Shown piece by piece: positions 24,661 through 34,764 of a stretch of DNA of 64,000 bases; the first letter of the stretch is position 1, and each line of letters starts with the position of its first letter. Source of the DNA: Melieria omissa (taxonomy: Eukaryota; Arthropoda; Insecta; Diptera; Ulidiidae); assembly GCA_963971225.1 (NCBI GenBank), contig OZ020269.1:75058450-75122449 (forward strand), written 5' to 3'. Below the pieces are notes generated by a model. That model worked only from the letters and a program-made list of their open reading frames with translations, ran no database searches and was not told the origin of the DNA. The position numbers and the translations under genes are program-made.

Positions 24661-25085
24661 TTAATCGGGGCTTCGATGCTGTCGTTGTGGTATTCTTGAT
24701 AGGGCGTCTGCCACGACGTTCATTTTGCCAGGTTTATAGTGAAGTTCATAGCTATATTCTTCTAAAATCGATTTCCACTTTTTCATTTTGCTGTTATTAT
24801 TTTTGTTGCTTAGTGCGTACGTTAACGGCTGATGGTCCGTAAAAATATTCACTTTAGCCGATCCATATAAGTAATTTCTAAACGAGTTTAATGCCCAAAT
24901 TATGGCCAACATTTCTTTTTCATTGGCAGCATAATGCTCTTCTGTTCTACTTAAGGTTCTGGATATGAAAGCTATTGGCTTCTCGCCTTGAGATAGCACT
25001 GCACCTATGGCGAAGTTTGAAGCATCAGTTGTCAGCTCAAAGTCTTTACTGAAATCTGGGTAGGCGAGAATGATGTCTTCTGAAA
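24661..25085 (-). pseudogene. Errantivirus pol: RNase H
   Basis: RNase H with GEKPIAFISRTLSRTEEHYA, ANEKEMLAIIWAL (Glu), NIFTDHQPLTYAL (Asp) and the tether HYKPGKMNVVADALSR (Asp). It is typical of Ty3/gypsy pol. Frameshifts separate it from RT (between about 25050 and 25110) and from integrase (near 24680). Confidence 0.88.
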
Positions 25086-25645
25086 TTAATGAACTTTTTA
25101 TTTTCCCTAAAGGATTCCATTGCCTCTTCGTTCAGATTAATTGCCGTTTTTGCAGATTTATTTTTTGACTCTTGTCCTTCTTCCCCTCTTAAAAGCGATG
25201 TCAGAGGTTTGGCAAGCTTGGCGTAGTCCTTTATAAATCGTCGGTAATATCCTGACATACCGAGAAAACTACGAAGTTGCTTTAAGTTTTGGGGTGGGGG
25301 GAAGTCTACAATTGTTTTAACCTTTGCTGGATTGGTTTTTATACCGAATGGGGTTATGAGGTATCCTAAAAATTCTACTTCTTTTAAAAAAAAATCACAT
25401 TTTTCCAACTGGACCTTCATGTTAGCTTCCTCCAATGTTTTAAATATTTTCCGAATATGCTCAAAATGCTCTTCTTCTGTTTTACTAAAAATGATTCTAT
25501 CGTCTATGTAGACGTAGCAGTATTTACTAATATGCTCCCGCAGTATGTCGTCGAGAGTGCGTTGAAAAATAGATGGCGCATTTTTGAGGCCAAAGGGTAA
25601 ACGTGTGAACTCGTACTTGCCGTCGAAAGTTCGCAAGGAAGGCAT
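25046..25645 (-). pseudogene. Errantivirus pol: reverse transcriptase, N-terminal part missing
   Basis: Holds the C-terminal half of the RT: YEFTRLPFGLKNAPSIFQ, the catalytic box YIDDR, EVEFLGYLITPFGI and RRFIKDYAKLAKPLTSLL. The upstream fingers/palm part with the first catalytic Asp is absent. YEFTRLPFGL is preceded within a few codons by a protease-like stretch (VKFYLMPSLRTFD), so a large in-frame deletion fused protease to mid-RT. The residue after the DD pair is Arg, unusual for this family, where a hydrophobic residue is expected. Confidence 0.85.
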
Positions 25646-25890
25646 TAAATAAAATTTGACTTCGTCGTCTAAGTTAAAAAGTTGCGCTTTTGTATGTTCA
25701 TTAATCTTAATTTGTCCTACAACTGATTTTGCATAGAAGGGTACTTTGTTCGGGATTCAGGTTTTTGCTAAGTCAGGTTTTACATAGTTTTTGCTTGATC
25801 CTGTGTCTACTAAAAACTTTAAAATTTTCCCACTCTCCGCTTTGACTTCGAAATATGGCAGCGAAGAGCTCATCATGCTAAAAAATTGAT
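25646..25890 (-). pseudogene. Errantivirus pol: protease (partial)
   Basis: Retroviral-type aspartic protease start: FLVDTGSSKNYV, with the catalytic D-T-G. It is followed by an in-frame TGA after DLAKT, then IPNKVPFYAKSVVGQIKINEH. The C-terminal part is lost in the deletion fusing it to RT. It follows the gag end directly. Confidence 0.75.
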
Positions 25891-27102
25891 GTCGGTTCGC
25901 TCTAAGTATTGCTCATTATCGGAACATTCGTTAAAACATGTGTCTTCCTCTTCAGCTGTGTCTATATGAAAGGTTCTTTGGTTTTTATTTCGTTGTTGGT
26001 TAGTAACTGACTGTGGTCTTTTTCCTTGGAATGGGTTTGGGTGTGGTCTATTGATGTAATTAACATGACGTGAATGCATGCTTTGGTCGATGTCCAAAGG
26101 TTCTGGGCGTGGTTCAGGTTTAGGGGGTCTGGGTGGGGTATAAGTGGGACGGGCTTGGTCGTTATTGGATATTTGTCCTGGTTGCCTTAGTGTTTGATTT
26201 GGTTGTGGAATGTGTGCTAGTTGAGGGTAAAAGGGGTGTCTGTATTGTGGCATGTAATTTCTTCTTGGGGAAGACTGTGGGGCTTGAGTTCTTTTCGTAT
26301 TATACGCATGATTTGTTCGGTAGTTTTGATTCTCAAGTTTCAAACAAAGATGAAGGGCCTGTGGTAAGTCTACTGGTTCCCTCATTCCTAATAGACGGGG
26401 TAGGTCACCATTTAACCCTCTTATGAATGTGTCTAACGCTTTTCCCCTATAGGTTTGAACATACGCAAGGATTCGTTGCTCATTTCAATACATCCTAATT
26501 TATCCAAAATTAATGAGAGATGTTTGTACACTGCTTGGTAGAATTCCGAAACTGTCTTATTACCTTGTACGAAGGTGGTCATTTGGTACTCTAGTGTAGA
26601 GAGATCGCGTTTGTCGGCGTAATGCATGGACAAACATTTTGTTATTGCCGGCCAGTCAAGAGGCGTGTTGTAAGACTCCAATGCCATATCGGCGTCGCCT
26701 ATTATTTTATTTCTGACTACGCTAAGGATTCCGTAATACTTCGGAGTCCCTTTCAATGGTTCGTAAATATTTAGTATGCGATCTACGCTCTTTCTCCATG
26801 AATTGAACTCTCCCGGACGACCAGAAAATTCTTTTAAACATTTGATAACGTCGGGTATCTTGTCTAAGTCTCCTAGATTTTCCCTATGTCCTTCTTCTAT
26901 CGTCTGATCTGTTGTAGAAAATAAGCTAGCGTTAGGGTTAAGGGTTGCCTGTAATACTTGTGGTCCTTGCTGTTTTAAAATGTCAGTGGCTATATTTGTT
27001 ATGAGTGTTGTTAAATCGTTTATAGTCAGTTGAGTGTTTTGCGTTGCTTGGGGAGCAGGTGGTGTAGGACCGGGGGTGGATTAGGTTGTTTGGGTTCGCC
27101 AT
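25873..27102 (-). pseudogene. gag: Errantivirus gag, two frameshifts
   Basis: Gag-like ORF starting at the ATG at 27102 (MANPNN). A frameshift in a C-run near 27075 moves it to the frame with DVIKCLKEFSGRPGEFNSW and the capsid-like part GTPKYYGILSVVRNKIIGDA. A second frameshift near 26455 leads to the tail (MREPVDLPQALHLCLKLE), a Pro/Gln/Arg-rich region ending in an acidic EEEDTCFNECSDNEQY. No CCHC knuckle is seen, as in other errantiviruses. It would form the particle core. Confidence 0.8.
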
Positions 27103-27818
27103 CTTAGCCTCCGTTTAGTTCTTATACTACGTATTATATGTGTATTTAGAATAATAAGCTTACGCTAATGCTCCTCGGGGTTTCGTGCTTTGAACAGGAG
27201 TCGGTACTGTAGTTCTCTAATTGTATCCCGGTAGTCGACCGTATCGACGTCCTCGCCGTAGGTCTGTCCTCTTCCTTCCTCGGACAGTATCGGTGTAAAC
27301 GATGACGCTGGTTCGTCGACAGCCGTTTCAGCGTGTGGTTGGTCTGGTTGCATTTGACGGTGCTGCTGTCAGTCTTCTTGTAGCGTTGATATTTGTGTGT
27401 GTTGCTCCGTTTGTGCTGCGAAGTGTGCGAATGTGTTTCTGTTTAGTTTGTAGCCACTGCAAACTGCTGAAAAAAGGTTCTTTCGATATCCTCAAAGGGT
27501 GTCAATTAATACTTTGTTGGCGTTTAATCTGAGCGCGCACTTTAATTTTCTTCGTTTGGGGCGTTTGACATAAGTTCACTTTGGCTATTATAAAAAAAAT
27601 TTAGTTTTTGGCACACAAATATTCCTTTTTTTTATTGTGTTTTTCCTCGGGTCCGGTTGCGTCTGCGGCGGTGCAGGGCTGGTACGTGGTACCGTCCTTT
27701 TTGCTTCTGCTACTCGGGGGCCTCTTACACTGCACTTGCACTTTCTCCTTTTTTACGCGGCGATGCGATCCGCGATTTTCCTTTTTTGCGCGGCGACTTT
27801 AGCTTAGACTTGATCCGC
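27103..27818 (-). promoter_or_regulatory. Errantivirus 5' leader
   Basis: About 0.7 kb between PBS and gag, the usual place for packaging and (in gypsy) insulator sequences. I saw no cluster of TGCATA-type Su(Hw) cores. A small minus-strand open stretch (27353-27165) is not convincing as a gene. Confidence 0.5.
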
Positions 27819-27836
27819 GAATTTGCTCGGGCGCCA
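27819..27836 (-). promoter_or_regulatory. Primer binding site
   Basis: Reading the minus strand, TGGCGCCCGAGCAAATTC begins at the last base of the 5' LTR (its final T is shared). TGGCGCC is the start expected for tRNA-Lys-type priming in gypsy relatives; the tRNA identity is inference. Confidence 0.75.
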
Positions 27837-28234
27837 GTTAAGATATTCCTGACCAGAATATCTAAAAAAAACTTTATTTTTCACTCCGGACTACGTCCGT
27901 ATCTTTATTGAGTCGCCGCTCGGCTGAGACTAAATTTCAAACTTAAACTAGTTCTACATTACAACTACGCTAAGTCGCCGCGGTGCTGGTGGCACGATCT
28001 GCTACTGCGTATTTGGCTGCTGACTCTACTGTTCAATTGGGTCGGATGCCGCCGGTCAGTGGCTCGCGGCGGTAGACGGTGCGTCAGCATAATTTGTTGA
28101 TCGACTGTGATCGAATCGGGTCACCTGCCGGATGTCGCTCGGTCGATGGCTCTGTGTGGTGGGTGGTGTGTCAGCATAGTTTGGTGACACGAGGCTTGTG
28201 TCAGCAAACGTTGTCAGCGTAGCCTGTGCTAACT
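27836..28234 (-). repeat. 5' LTR of errantivirus
   Basis: 399-bp LTR with AGTTA...TAACT ends, matching the 3' LTR except for a 54-bp unit duplicated there, one A in a homopolymer and a few substitutions. Flanked by TSD TGTG at 28235-28238. Confidence 0.95.
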
Positions 28235-28462
28235 TGTGTAAACAGCTCGAGAAAAATGTAAACAGCTCTTCTTTTGTTGTTTTTTTATTGTTTATGTTTT
28301 GCATCGTTTGGAACTTCCTTTTTTTAATTTACTGTCACAGCATTCATCAGGAAATCTGAAGGAGCAAATAGGTAGCAAATGTTTGTAACCGATTGATAAT
28401 TTTTATGGAAAATGTTTCACTTAGCGCAGTGAAAAGGTTATCATTTCTTAGTTTTTGGAAAC

Positions 28463-30726
28463 ATATGGGCATCTCCCAAAAAAGGTCCACCACGAGTGAA
28501 AAATTCAAATTGCTCAGAAAAACTTTTTATTATCCAATAATACAGCTTAAATATCTATATTTTATAAATGTAAAAGAATTTTTAATTTTTTTTAATTTTT
28601 GACCGAAATATACTACTTTAAAAGAAAACAACATTTTTTCTGAGCCTTTTGACGAATTATATGCACAGTTTGTCTTTCCGTTTTTATCTTATTCAAGTAA
28701 TATTATATTTTTATTGTAATGCAAAAGTTTTATACTAACAACAATCTTATGTATTAGAGAAAGCGAGAGAAAGTGGAGTTCGAAGAACGGAAGGTTTTTT
28801 AGTTTGCTTCGTCCTGTATCCTATTGTCGCGTCCGTGCCCAAAAAACCTTATTAGTTGTTGCCATTAGTGGACAAACTTTTCAAATGCAAGTAGCTGTCA
28901 GTTTTTAAATAGGTGCATTGTTCCCGTTAGGAAAATATAATAATTGGTTCCCGGCCAAATCGGAAAAAAATTTTATGGGTGTTTAAAATTTGTCGCGTCC
29001 GTAACCGGAAGCTCTGAATCGATTCGATTGTTTTTCGATTTCCGGTAAATTTCCGCATTTCTTGAGATACAATTTTTTTTTCAAAATATTGACTCTCATT
29101 GAACATTTTAGCAATAAAATACAAGAAAATATCAAAAAAATAATTTTGATTGCGAATAACAGCTTCATCAATTCTGTACGATATATCGTACAATGGTCCG
29201 CAAAGGAGTAAAAATGCATGAAACTTTTTTTTCGTTTTTTTTAATTTTATGAACAATTCATTGGCTTATTTGATAAGAAAATATAAATTTAACAACAAAA
29301 ATCAAAACGAGATTTCATTTTGATCGAAAACTATATAAATTATATATTTAAACAATTGAGTAACATCTATCAGGCCTTATAAAACCGTTATTGCTGTTGC
29401 AAAGCCCTTTTCCCCTCAATAAAACACAGAATCAACTAAACACCATATAGCTTTGTAGAATATAGCCGATTCTTATTATCGTAGTGGGAGTGGCAAGTAC
29501 TCATGTCTAACCTTACATAATCTGTGTCTGCCCAGTGAAACACAAAATCGTTAAGTGATTGTTATTTCTGAATAGAAATAGTCGATTAGTCGAATTTAAT
29601 TAGTCATACGATTTAGTGATGGGCGTGGTATTCAAGCAAACAGAAAAATTCTGTTACCAAATCCATAACTTAAAAAAAAAATGCTAACATCACTTGCAGC
29701 CTTTGCCCGCCATTTGTACGATAAATCGTACAAAGCTTTGCAACCCTTGTGTGATTTGTACGATATATCGTACAATTTTTTAAAGGCTCGGGAAAAATAT
29801 TTAGAAACAAAAATTTTTAAATTTATTAAGTTTTATAAATCAACTGAGATTCAAACTTTGAAATTGTTTGTCTTTTTGCTACTAAAAAGTAGCCTAGCCG
29901 TTTCATAAAAAAAACGTTCGCTGTCAAAAAAACAATCTTTAAAAAAAATTGTACGATATATCATACAAATTTCCGGAAAGGGTTGATGAAAAATACTGTA
30001 CAAATATGTTCAGCTAGTTAATTAATTTAATTTAATTAATTTATAAAGTTATTTCTAAAACCAGTTTACTGCGATGTGATGAATGAAAGGTGCATTGCTA
30101 ATGATTGTAAGAGCTGTGTGCGCGATATTAAAAAGGATCTAATTCCAATAGAGTTCCTCAAGAAAATTAAATAAACCACACTAAGAACTTTTAACTTTAA
30201 TTTTTCCTTATTTTGATTGCTGTAACTTGAATTTAACTTGTTATGTGTTATTTTTATTAAAAGTTGAAGTGTTATAATGAAAACCATTACTGTATTTAAT
30301 AAGGGGAATACCCTTGGAAAAATTTGTCGCGTCCGTGATGTCGCGTCCGTATTCATGATATACCTAATTAAAAACAGGTAAGACAAAATTCTCATATTTC
30401 ATAAGTCTACGAAGAAAAGTTATCGTTTGACCTTCATTTGCATGTATATACATAAAAAAAGTTCCCAAAAATCGCTAAATTTTGTATATTTCTATAAGAG
30501 CTTCAAAAAAACTTCTTTTTTTTGTCGCGTCCGTTTCATTGCATAATTGCTTTTTATTTTGTACTAATTTGTACTAAATCTTTCAAATATATTTCTAAAA
30601 TGTAGCACCATTTCAGCGCGTTAGAACACTAAAAAAACATATCGACGTTTTGTGTTTCTTTCTTGTTTTTGGTGTAATTGAAAGCGTGCGAATGTCGCGT
30701 CCGTGCCACTGGGAGATGCCCATATG
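28463..30726 (+). mobile_element. CATATGGGC element, copy C (reference copy)
   Basis: Most complete copy, 2,264 bp. It starts CATATGGGCATCTCCC and ends with its inverse GGGAGATGCCCATATG. The left half (28463-30017) matches copy B inverted, and the right half (30044-30726) matches copies A and B. It contains the 12-mer TGTCGCGTCCGT six times in one orientation (28825, 28991, 30325, 30339, 30523, 30693) and the 18-bp palindrome four times (29175, 29715, 29757, 29950). A 26-bp AATTT/AATTA tract marks the centre. No ORF or superfamily-defining TSD is found. Confidence 0.85.
30018..30043. repeat. Central AATTT/AATTA microsatellite of copy C
   Basis: A short tract of AATTA and AATTT units sits at exactly the position where copy A has the 9.6-kb array. 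It is the likely seed type of the satellite. Confidence 0.8.
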
Positions 30727-30744
30727 CCACAATTATTATCCATG

Positions 30745-31270
30745 ATAATTTTTACTCGATTGTCGAAGTTTTTATCTACAAAATAATTTGTTGTAATAAT
30801 TGTTGTAATTACTGCTGAAATATAATAATAAAAAGACAGTTTCGTCTGTCTCAGCATGTTGTAGGTTTTGATTCATAGAATCCTGTATATCTTCGAAATT
30901 CGTTGTTACACTTGACCGAGTACTACTTGAATTTTGTCCCAAAATTGCAAAAGTATTTTGTAATTTATCTTGGTTAAAAAACTTGTTTGTTACAAAACAT
31001 TTATGTGGGTTATTGCTTAATTTTATCAGTGATTAAAAAACAGATTTTAGTTCTAAAAATACAACTTGAATCATCCATACATTTAACATCTTTCAAATAA
31101 TTAAAAAGTCTTTATAAATTTGTACGACTCATTATTTAATTGTAAAGCCGATCTAAAGCAATTATCCGATTGCCCTATTCATGCAATCAAATATTAGGTC
31201 TACTTTTTTGATAAATTCTTCAGGAACTTTGTTTGTAGCGACCACATAAGTCGTCACGCCAACCATATTT
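30745..31270 (-). pseudogene. Possible P-element/THAP9-like transposase relic
   Basis: Minus-strand fragments read TTYVVATNKVPEEFIKKVD followed by LIFDCMN (31260-31160), and further down FFNQDKLQNTFAILGQ (about 31000-30950) and EDIQDSMNQNLQHAETDE. The pairing of a FIxKxDxxFDxxN stretch with a later NQDxLxNxF stretch resembles P-family transposases, where the second motif is near a catalytic block. Stops interrupt the frame and copy C abuts its 3' end. Identification is from memory of family motifs and is weak. Confidence 0.35.
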
Positions 31271-31890
31271 TATTTTCTTTTCTATGATTTTGCGCACACT
31301 ACTGTCTGCAATAAGTTCAGGAGCAATATGCGACGCCGTTCAGGCTTGTAGAAGAAGAACAAAAGCCAGCCAGAAATCAGAAATCGTTTCACAATTTCAG
31401 CTTTTCGCCAGCGCAACAACAACAACAGCGTTTGTCTTCACCATGCAATCATTTCACGCCACAACAATGTGCTAACGCACACTCGCTGCAGTGAGCGCAA
31501 CAAATAAAACTACGTTCTCGCTTGTAAAGCAACGCTCTCACCACATACGTGATCTGTGCGAGCAGAGCGCGGGTTCCAATGTTAGAACCCGCCATACAAA
31601 ATTTTTGCTTGTATGACATGCGCATTCTGTATGTTTATTTTCTTTGTTAGTACCAAAGAATATAAAGTGTATTATGTTTATGTTTATTTTCTTTGTTAGT
31701 ACTCACTTGTCAGATCGAGTAACGACGTCACTGGTTTATGTTTGTTCTTAATTTGTGTAGTTTTTTCTTGCAATTATATGATTCTCAGAAGTGTAATTGA
31801 ACTTCGGAAAATCATAGAATTTCTTAAAAATAAAAATGTTACCGTTTTTATGTTTCATTGTGTACTGTTTGGCTTTTATACCATTGCAAG
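31271..31890. other. Unassigned spacer with a GC hairpin
   Basis: No supported gene. A hairpin GCGGGTTC/GAACCCGC lies at 31569-31589. The phrase TTTATTTTCTTTGTTAGTAC occurs twice about 60 bp apart (near 31638 and 31683). On the minus strand TATAAAAGCC (31871-31880) resembles a TATA box. A solo LTR is conceivable but unproven. Confidence 0.4.
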
Positions 31891-31919
31891 TAGGTAGGAA
31901 CGAACCTACTTATCTCATC

Positions 31920-33460
31920 GTATCATGCCTGCTGTCCACCAAAAACCAAGACCTCTACACAGAGGGTTCCATGGTGGAACAGCTTCCTTTCAAAACTTCG
32001 CAAAAAGGCTAGAATTGAATTCAATAGGGCCAAGAAAACAAACATATGGGATACCTACAAAGTAGCCCTAGCACTATACAACAAAGAAGTAAGAAAATTC
32101 AAAAGAAAATCCTGGAGGAAGTTCTGTGAGGATTTAGGGGACATCCCTGCCACCGCTAGGCTGCAAAGGACCCTCTCGAAAGGGACCACCAATAGGTACA
32201 CTAATCCCAATAGGTACACTAAAAAACTCAAATGGGACCTTAACGCAATCGTTTGGAGACACTTTAGAGCTTCTTCTAAGAACTCATTTCCCAGATTGCA
32301 TGGTACAAGAAAGGGATCTACTCACTCCCGAAAATTACCTACCTGAGTCATGCGGGCCATTGGACACAATAGTGAACAGGATAAAAACCTTTGATAGGGT
32401 AAAATGGGGGGTCAACTCCTTCAAACCCTACAAATCGCCAGCACCAGATGGCATATTTCCAGCACTTCTTTCTAGAGTTACGGATAAACTGATTAGGAAA
32501 ATGGTTCTGCTATTCAGAGCCAGCATAACACTGGAATACGTTCCTAAAATCTGGAGGGGGGTTAAGGTAATTTTTATACCTAAAGGTGGTAACAAACCAC
32601 CGGACTCCCCCAAATCTTACAGACCTATCAGTCTCTCATCGTTCATGTTAAAAACGTTGGAAAAAATCATAGATTACTATATAAGGGAGGAGATGCTAAT
32701 GGAATCTCCACTAAATAAATTTCAATTTGCCTACCAAAAGGGCAAATCTACGATCACGGCAATACACTCGCTGCTGACCAGCATAGAGAAAACACTGGAC
32801 ACCAAAGGCATCGCTCTCTGTACTTTTATGGACATTGAGGGAGCTTTCGATAATGCCAACTTTCAATCAATGGTTTCAGCCCTCGCAAATAGAGGTACTA
32901 ACCAAAAAATAAACAAATGGATAAGAAAAGTCCTTAGTCAAAGAACGATTAAAGCCAACTTAGGGTCTGTGGAGCTAAGTATCAACGCTGTAAAAGGCTG
33001 CCCCAAGGAGGGGTTCTATCTCCTCTTCTATGGTCTATACTAGTTGATGACTTAGTTAAACTTCTCAACTCAAACGGCTTCAAAACCCTAGGATTCGCTG
33101 ATGATCTGGTTGTAATAATAATGGGCACTCATGAAGACACACTAAGTGACTTAATGCAGAAAGCCCTAAACGACACATGGTGCTGGAGTAGGGCTGAAGG
33201 GTTATCAATCAACCCCGGCAAAACTACAATCGTACCATTTACAAGAAGGAGGAAACTAAATCTTCCGAATCTCAAAATAAATAATACGGTCATTCCCCTA
33301 AAAGAAGAGGTTAAGTATCTAGGCATCACTCTAGATCGAAAGCTCACTTGGGAACCTCACCTAAACTCCACACTTAAAAAGGCGACCAAAGCACTGTGGA
33401 CAACAAACCGTAGCCTTGGCAAATCTTGGGGCCTATCACCCACAATGACGAACTGAGTCT
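31920..33460 (+). pseudogene. LOA-like 2: reverse transcriptase (frameshifted)
   Basis: Fragments from about 31960 (Lys/Arg-rich linker), 32300-33043 and 33049-33456 form one RT. Motifs: YRPISLSSFMLKTLEKIIDY, CTFMDIEGAFDNAN (first Asp), GCPKEGFYLL (a damaged GCPQGG box), GFADDLVVI (catalytic DD) and VKYLGITLDRKLTWEPH. There is a frameshift near 33040 in the GCPQGG region and a stop near 33455. Confidence 0.85.
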
Positions 33461-33468
33461 ACACTCAA

Positions 33469-34260
33469 ATGATCAGACCCATCATTCTATACGGTGCTTT
33501 AGTATGGTGGGGCAAAACAATTCAGAGCACAGTCATAAGAAAACTAAACAAAATACAACGGCTTGCATGCCTAAGTATTACAGGGGCTATGAAAACGACC
33601 CCGACTGCAGGCATGGAAGCACTAAATAACCTTACACCTCTTCATTTAGCCATCCAAGAGGAAGCGCTATCGAGTGCACTCACACTACACAGGCACAATG
33701 GGTTCAAACAAGGCAACCTTACAGGTCACCTGGGCATACTAAACCAAATAGAGAATACTCTCTATAAAGCAGCTTGTCTTGACATCATAGAACCCCAACT
33801 AAGTCACGTGAAGAAGTACACAATAAACTTCCCGACTAGGGGGATGTGGGGCAACAATCCAGTATGGTTAAACGATGACTCACAAAAATGGTACACCGAT
33901 GGCTCCAAAACCTCTACTGGTGTAGGAGATGGCATAGTTGGACCAACAGTCAAAACATTCTTTTCATTAAGCGACGACACGTCCATATTTCAAGCCGAAC
34001 TCTTTGCAATAATAAAGGCAGTTCGGATCATCACCAAAGGTAACCCCAAAAGAGAAAAAATTACAATACTCTCGGACAGCCTTTCAGTCTTAAAAGCTCT
34101 GGACAGCTACTCTTTCTCATCGGTACACGAAACCGTGTAGCTTTGGTTTAGATACCGGTGCATGAGGGCCATGAAGGCAATGAAATGGCGGACGCACAAG
34201 CCAAAAACGGAGCAGTGAGCCCATTCATAGGGCCAGCCCCGATGTTCGGGTTTAGCAAAA
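33469..34260 (+). pseudogene. LOA-like 2: RNase H
   Basis: RT tail (IRPIILYGALVWWGKT, LACLSITGAM, LTPLHLAIQEEAL) followed by RNase H: KWYTDGSKTSTGVGDGIVG (Asp), IFQAELFAIIKAVRII (Glu) and ITILSDSLSVLKALDSY (Asp). The frame breaks at 34140. The His-region (PGHEGNE-like, here VHEGHEGNEMADAQAKNGA) continues in another frame to about 34260. Confidence 0.85.
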
Positions 34261-34651
34261 AGACCTGAAACAGGACATCAAAAACTGGACGCAAAAACGC
34301 AAGCAGATATAGTGGAGCAACTTGGAAGGTCTAAACCACTCCAAAAAGTTCCTAAACTTCAACATAGAGAGAGCTATCCCTGCTCTAGATCTCAACAGAA
34401 GCCAAATTAGGACTCTATGTAGTGCTGTAACAGGCCACTTTTTCTGTAACAACCACCTCTACAAACTTGGTCTTACCGACAGCAGAACATGCAGATTCTG
34501 CCAGGAATCTGACGAAACAATGGAACACATCATTACCAACTGTCCTACCCTGACACACAGACTTGCAAAGTTTCTAGGGAAACACAGCCTCGGTGAAGAG
34601 GACCTGATGCAAATATCGCAGAAAGGTCTGATTCAATACGTGAGCATATAA
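34261..34651 (+). pseudogene. LOA-like 2: C-terminal Cys/His segment
   Basis: Final ORF2 part: LRSQIRTLCSAVTGHF-type stretch, NNHLYKLGLTDSRTCRFC, then H and C in MEHIITNC. It matches the same segment of LOA-like 1 in layout. A 3' UTR of about 90 bp and the ATTAC tail follow. Confidence 0.8.
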
Positions 34652-34764
34652 AACACCAGATGATTTAAGGGGCACAATAAACCTCTCAGGTTGCGGTGCA
34701 CAAGGGCGTTGCCCAACCCATAATCATTACATTACATTACAACTAGGTAGGAATATAATATGTA

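Larger units (their letters stand above)
21373..28234 (-). mobile_element. Errantivirus-type (gypsy) LTR retrotransposon
   Basis: 6,862-bp LTR element on the minus strand, flanked by a 4-bp duplication TGTG (21369-21372 and 28235-28238). This fits the Y-R-Y-R target preference of gypsy-lineage elements. Order: 5' LTR, PBS, gag, protease, RT, RNase H, integrase, env, polypurine tract, 3' LTR. LTRs begin AGTTA and end TAACT. An env-like gene defines the errantivirus group of insect endogenous retroviruses. The copy is defective: gag and pol carry frameshifts, pol has a large internal deletion, and env has an in-frame stop. Confidence 0.95.
31901..34743 (+). mobile_element. LOA-like non-LTR retrotransposon 2, 5'-truncated
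   Basis: 2,843-bp insertion on the plus strand flanked by a perfect 10-bp duplication TAGGTAGGAA (31891-31900 and 34744-34753), which fixes both ends. It lacks ORF1 and endonuclease: the 5' end begins inside the linker before RT, a classic 5' truncation from target-primed integration. The 3' end is an ATTAC repeat tail (34726-34743). It is related to, but clearly diverged from, the element at 15-20 kb. Confidence 0.92.

Noticed and set aside
27165..27353. Small gene in the errantivirus leader
   Set aside because: 62 codons without homology in the expected untranslated leader; no support.
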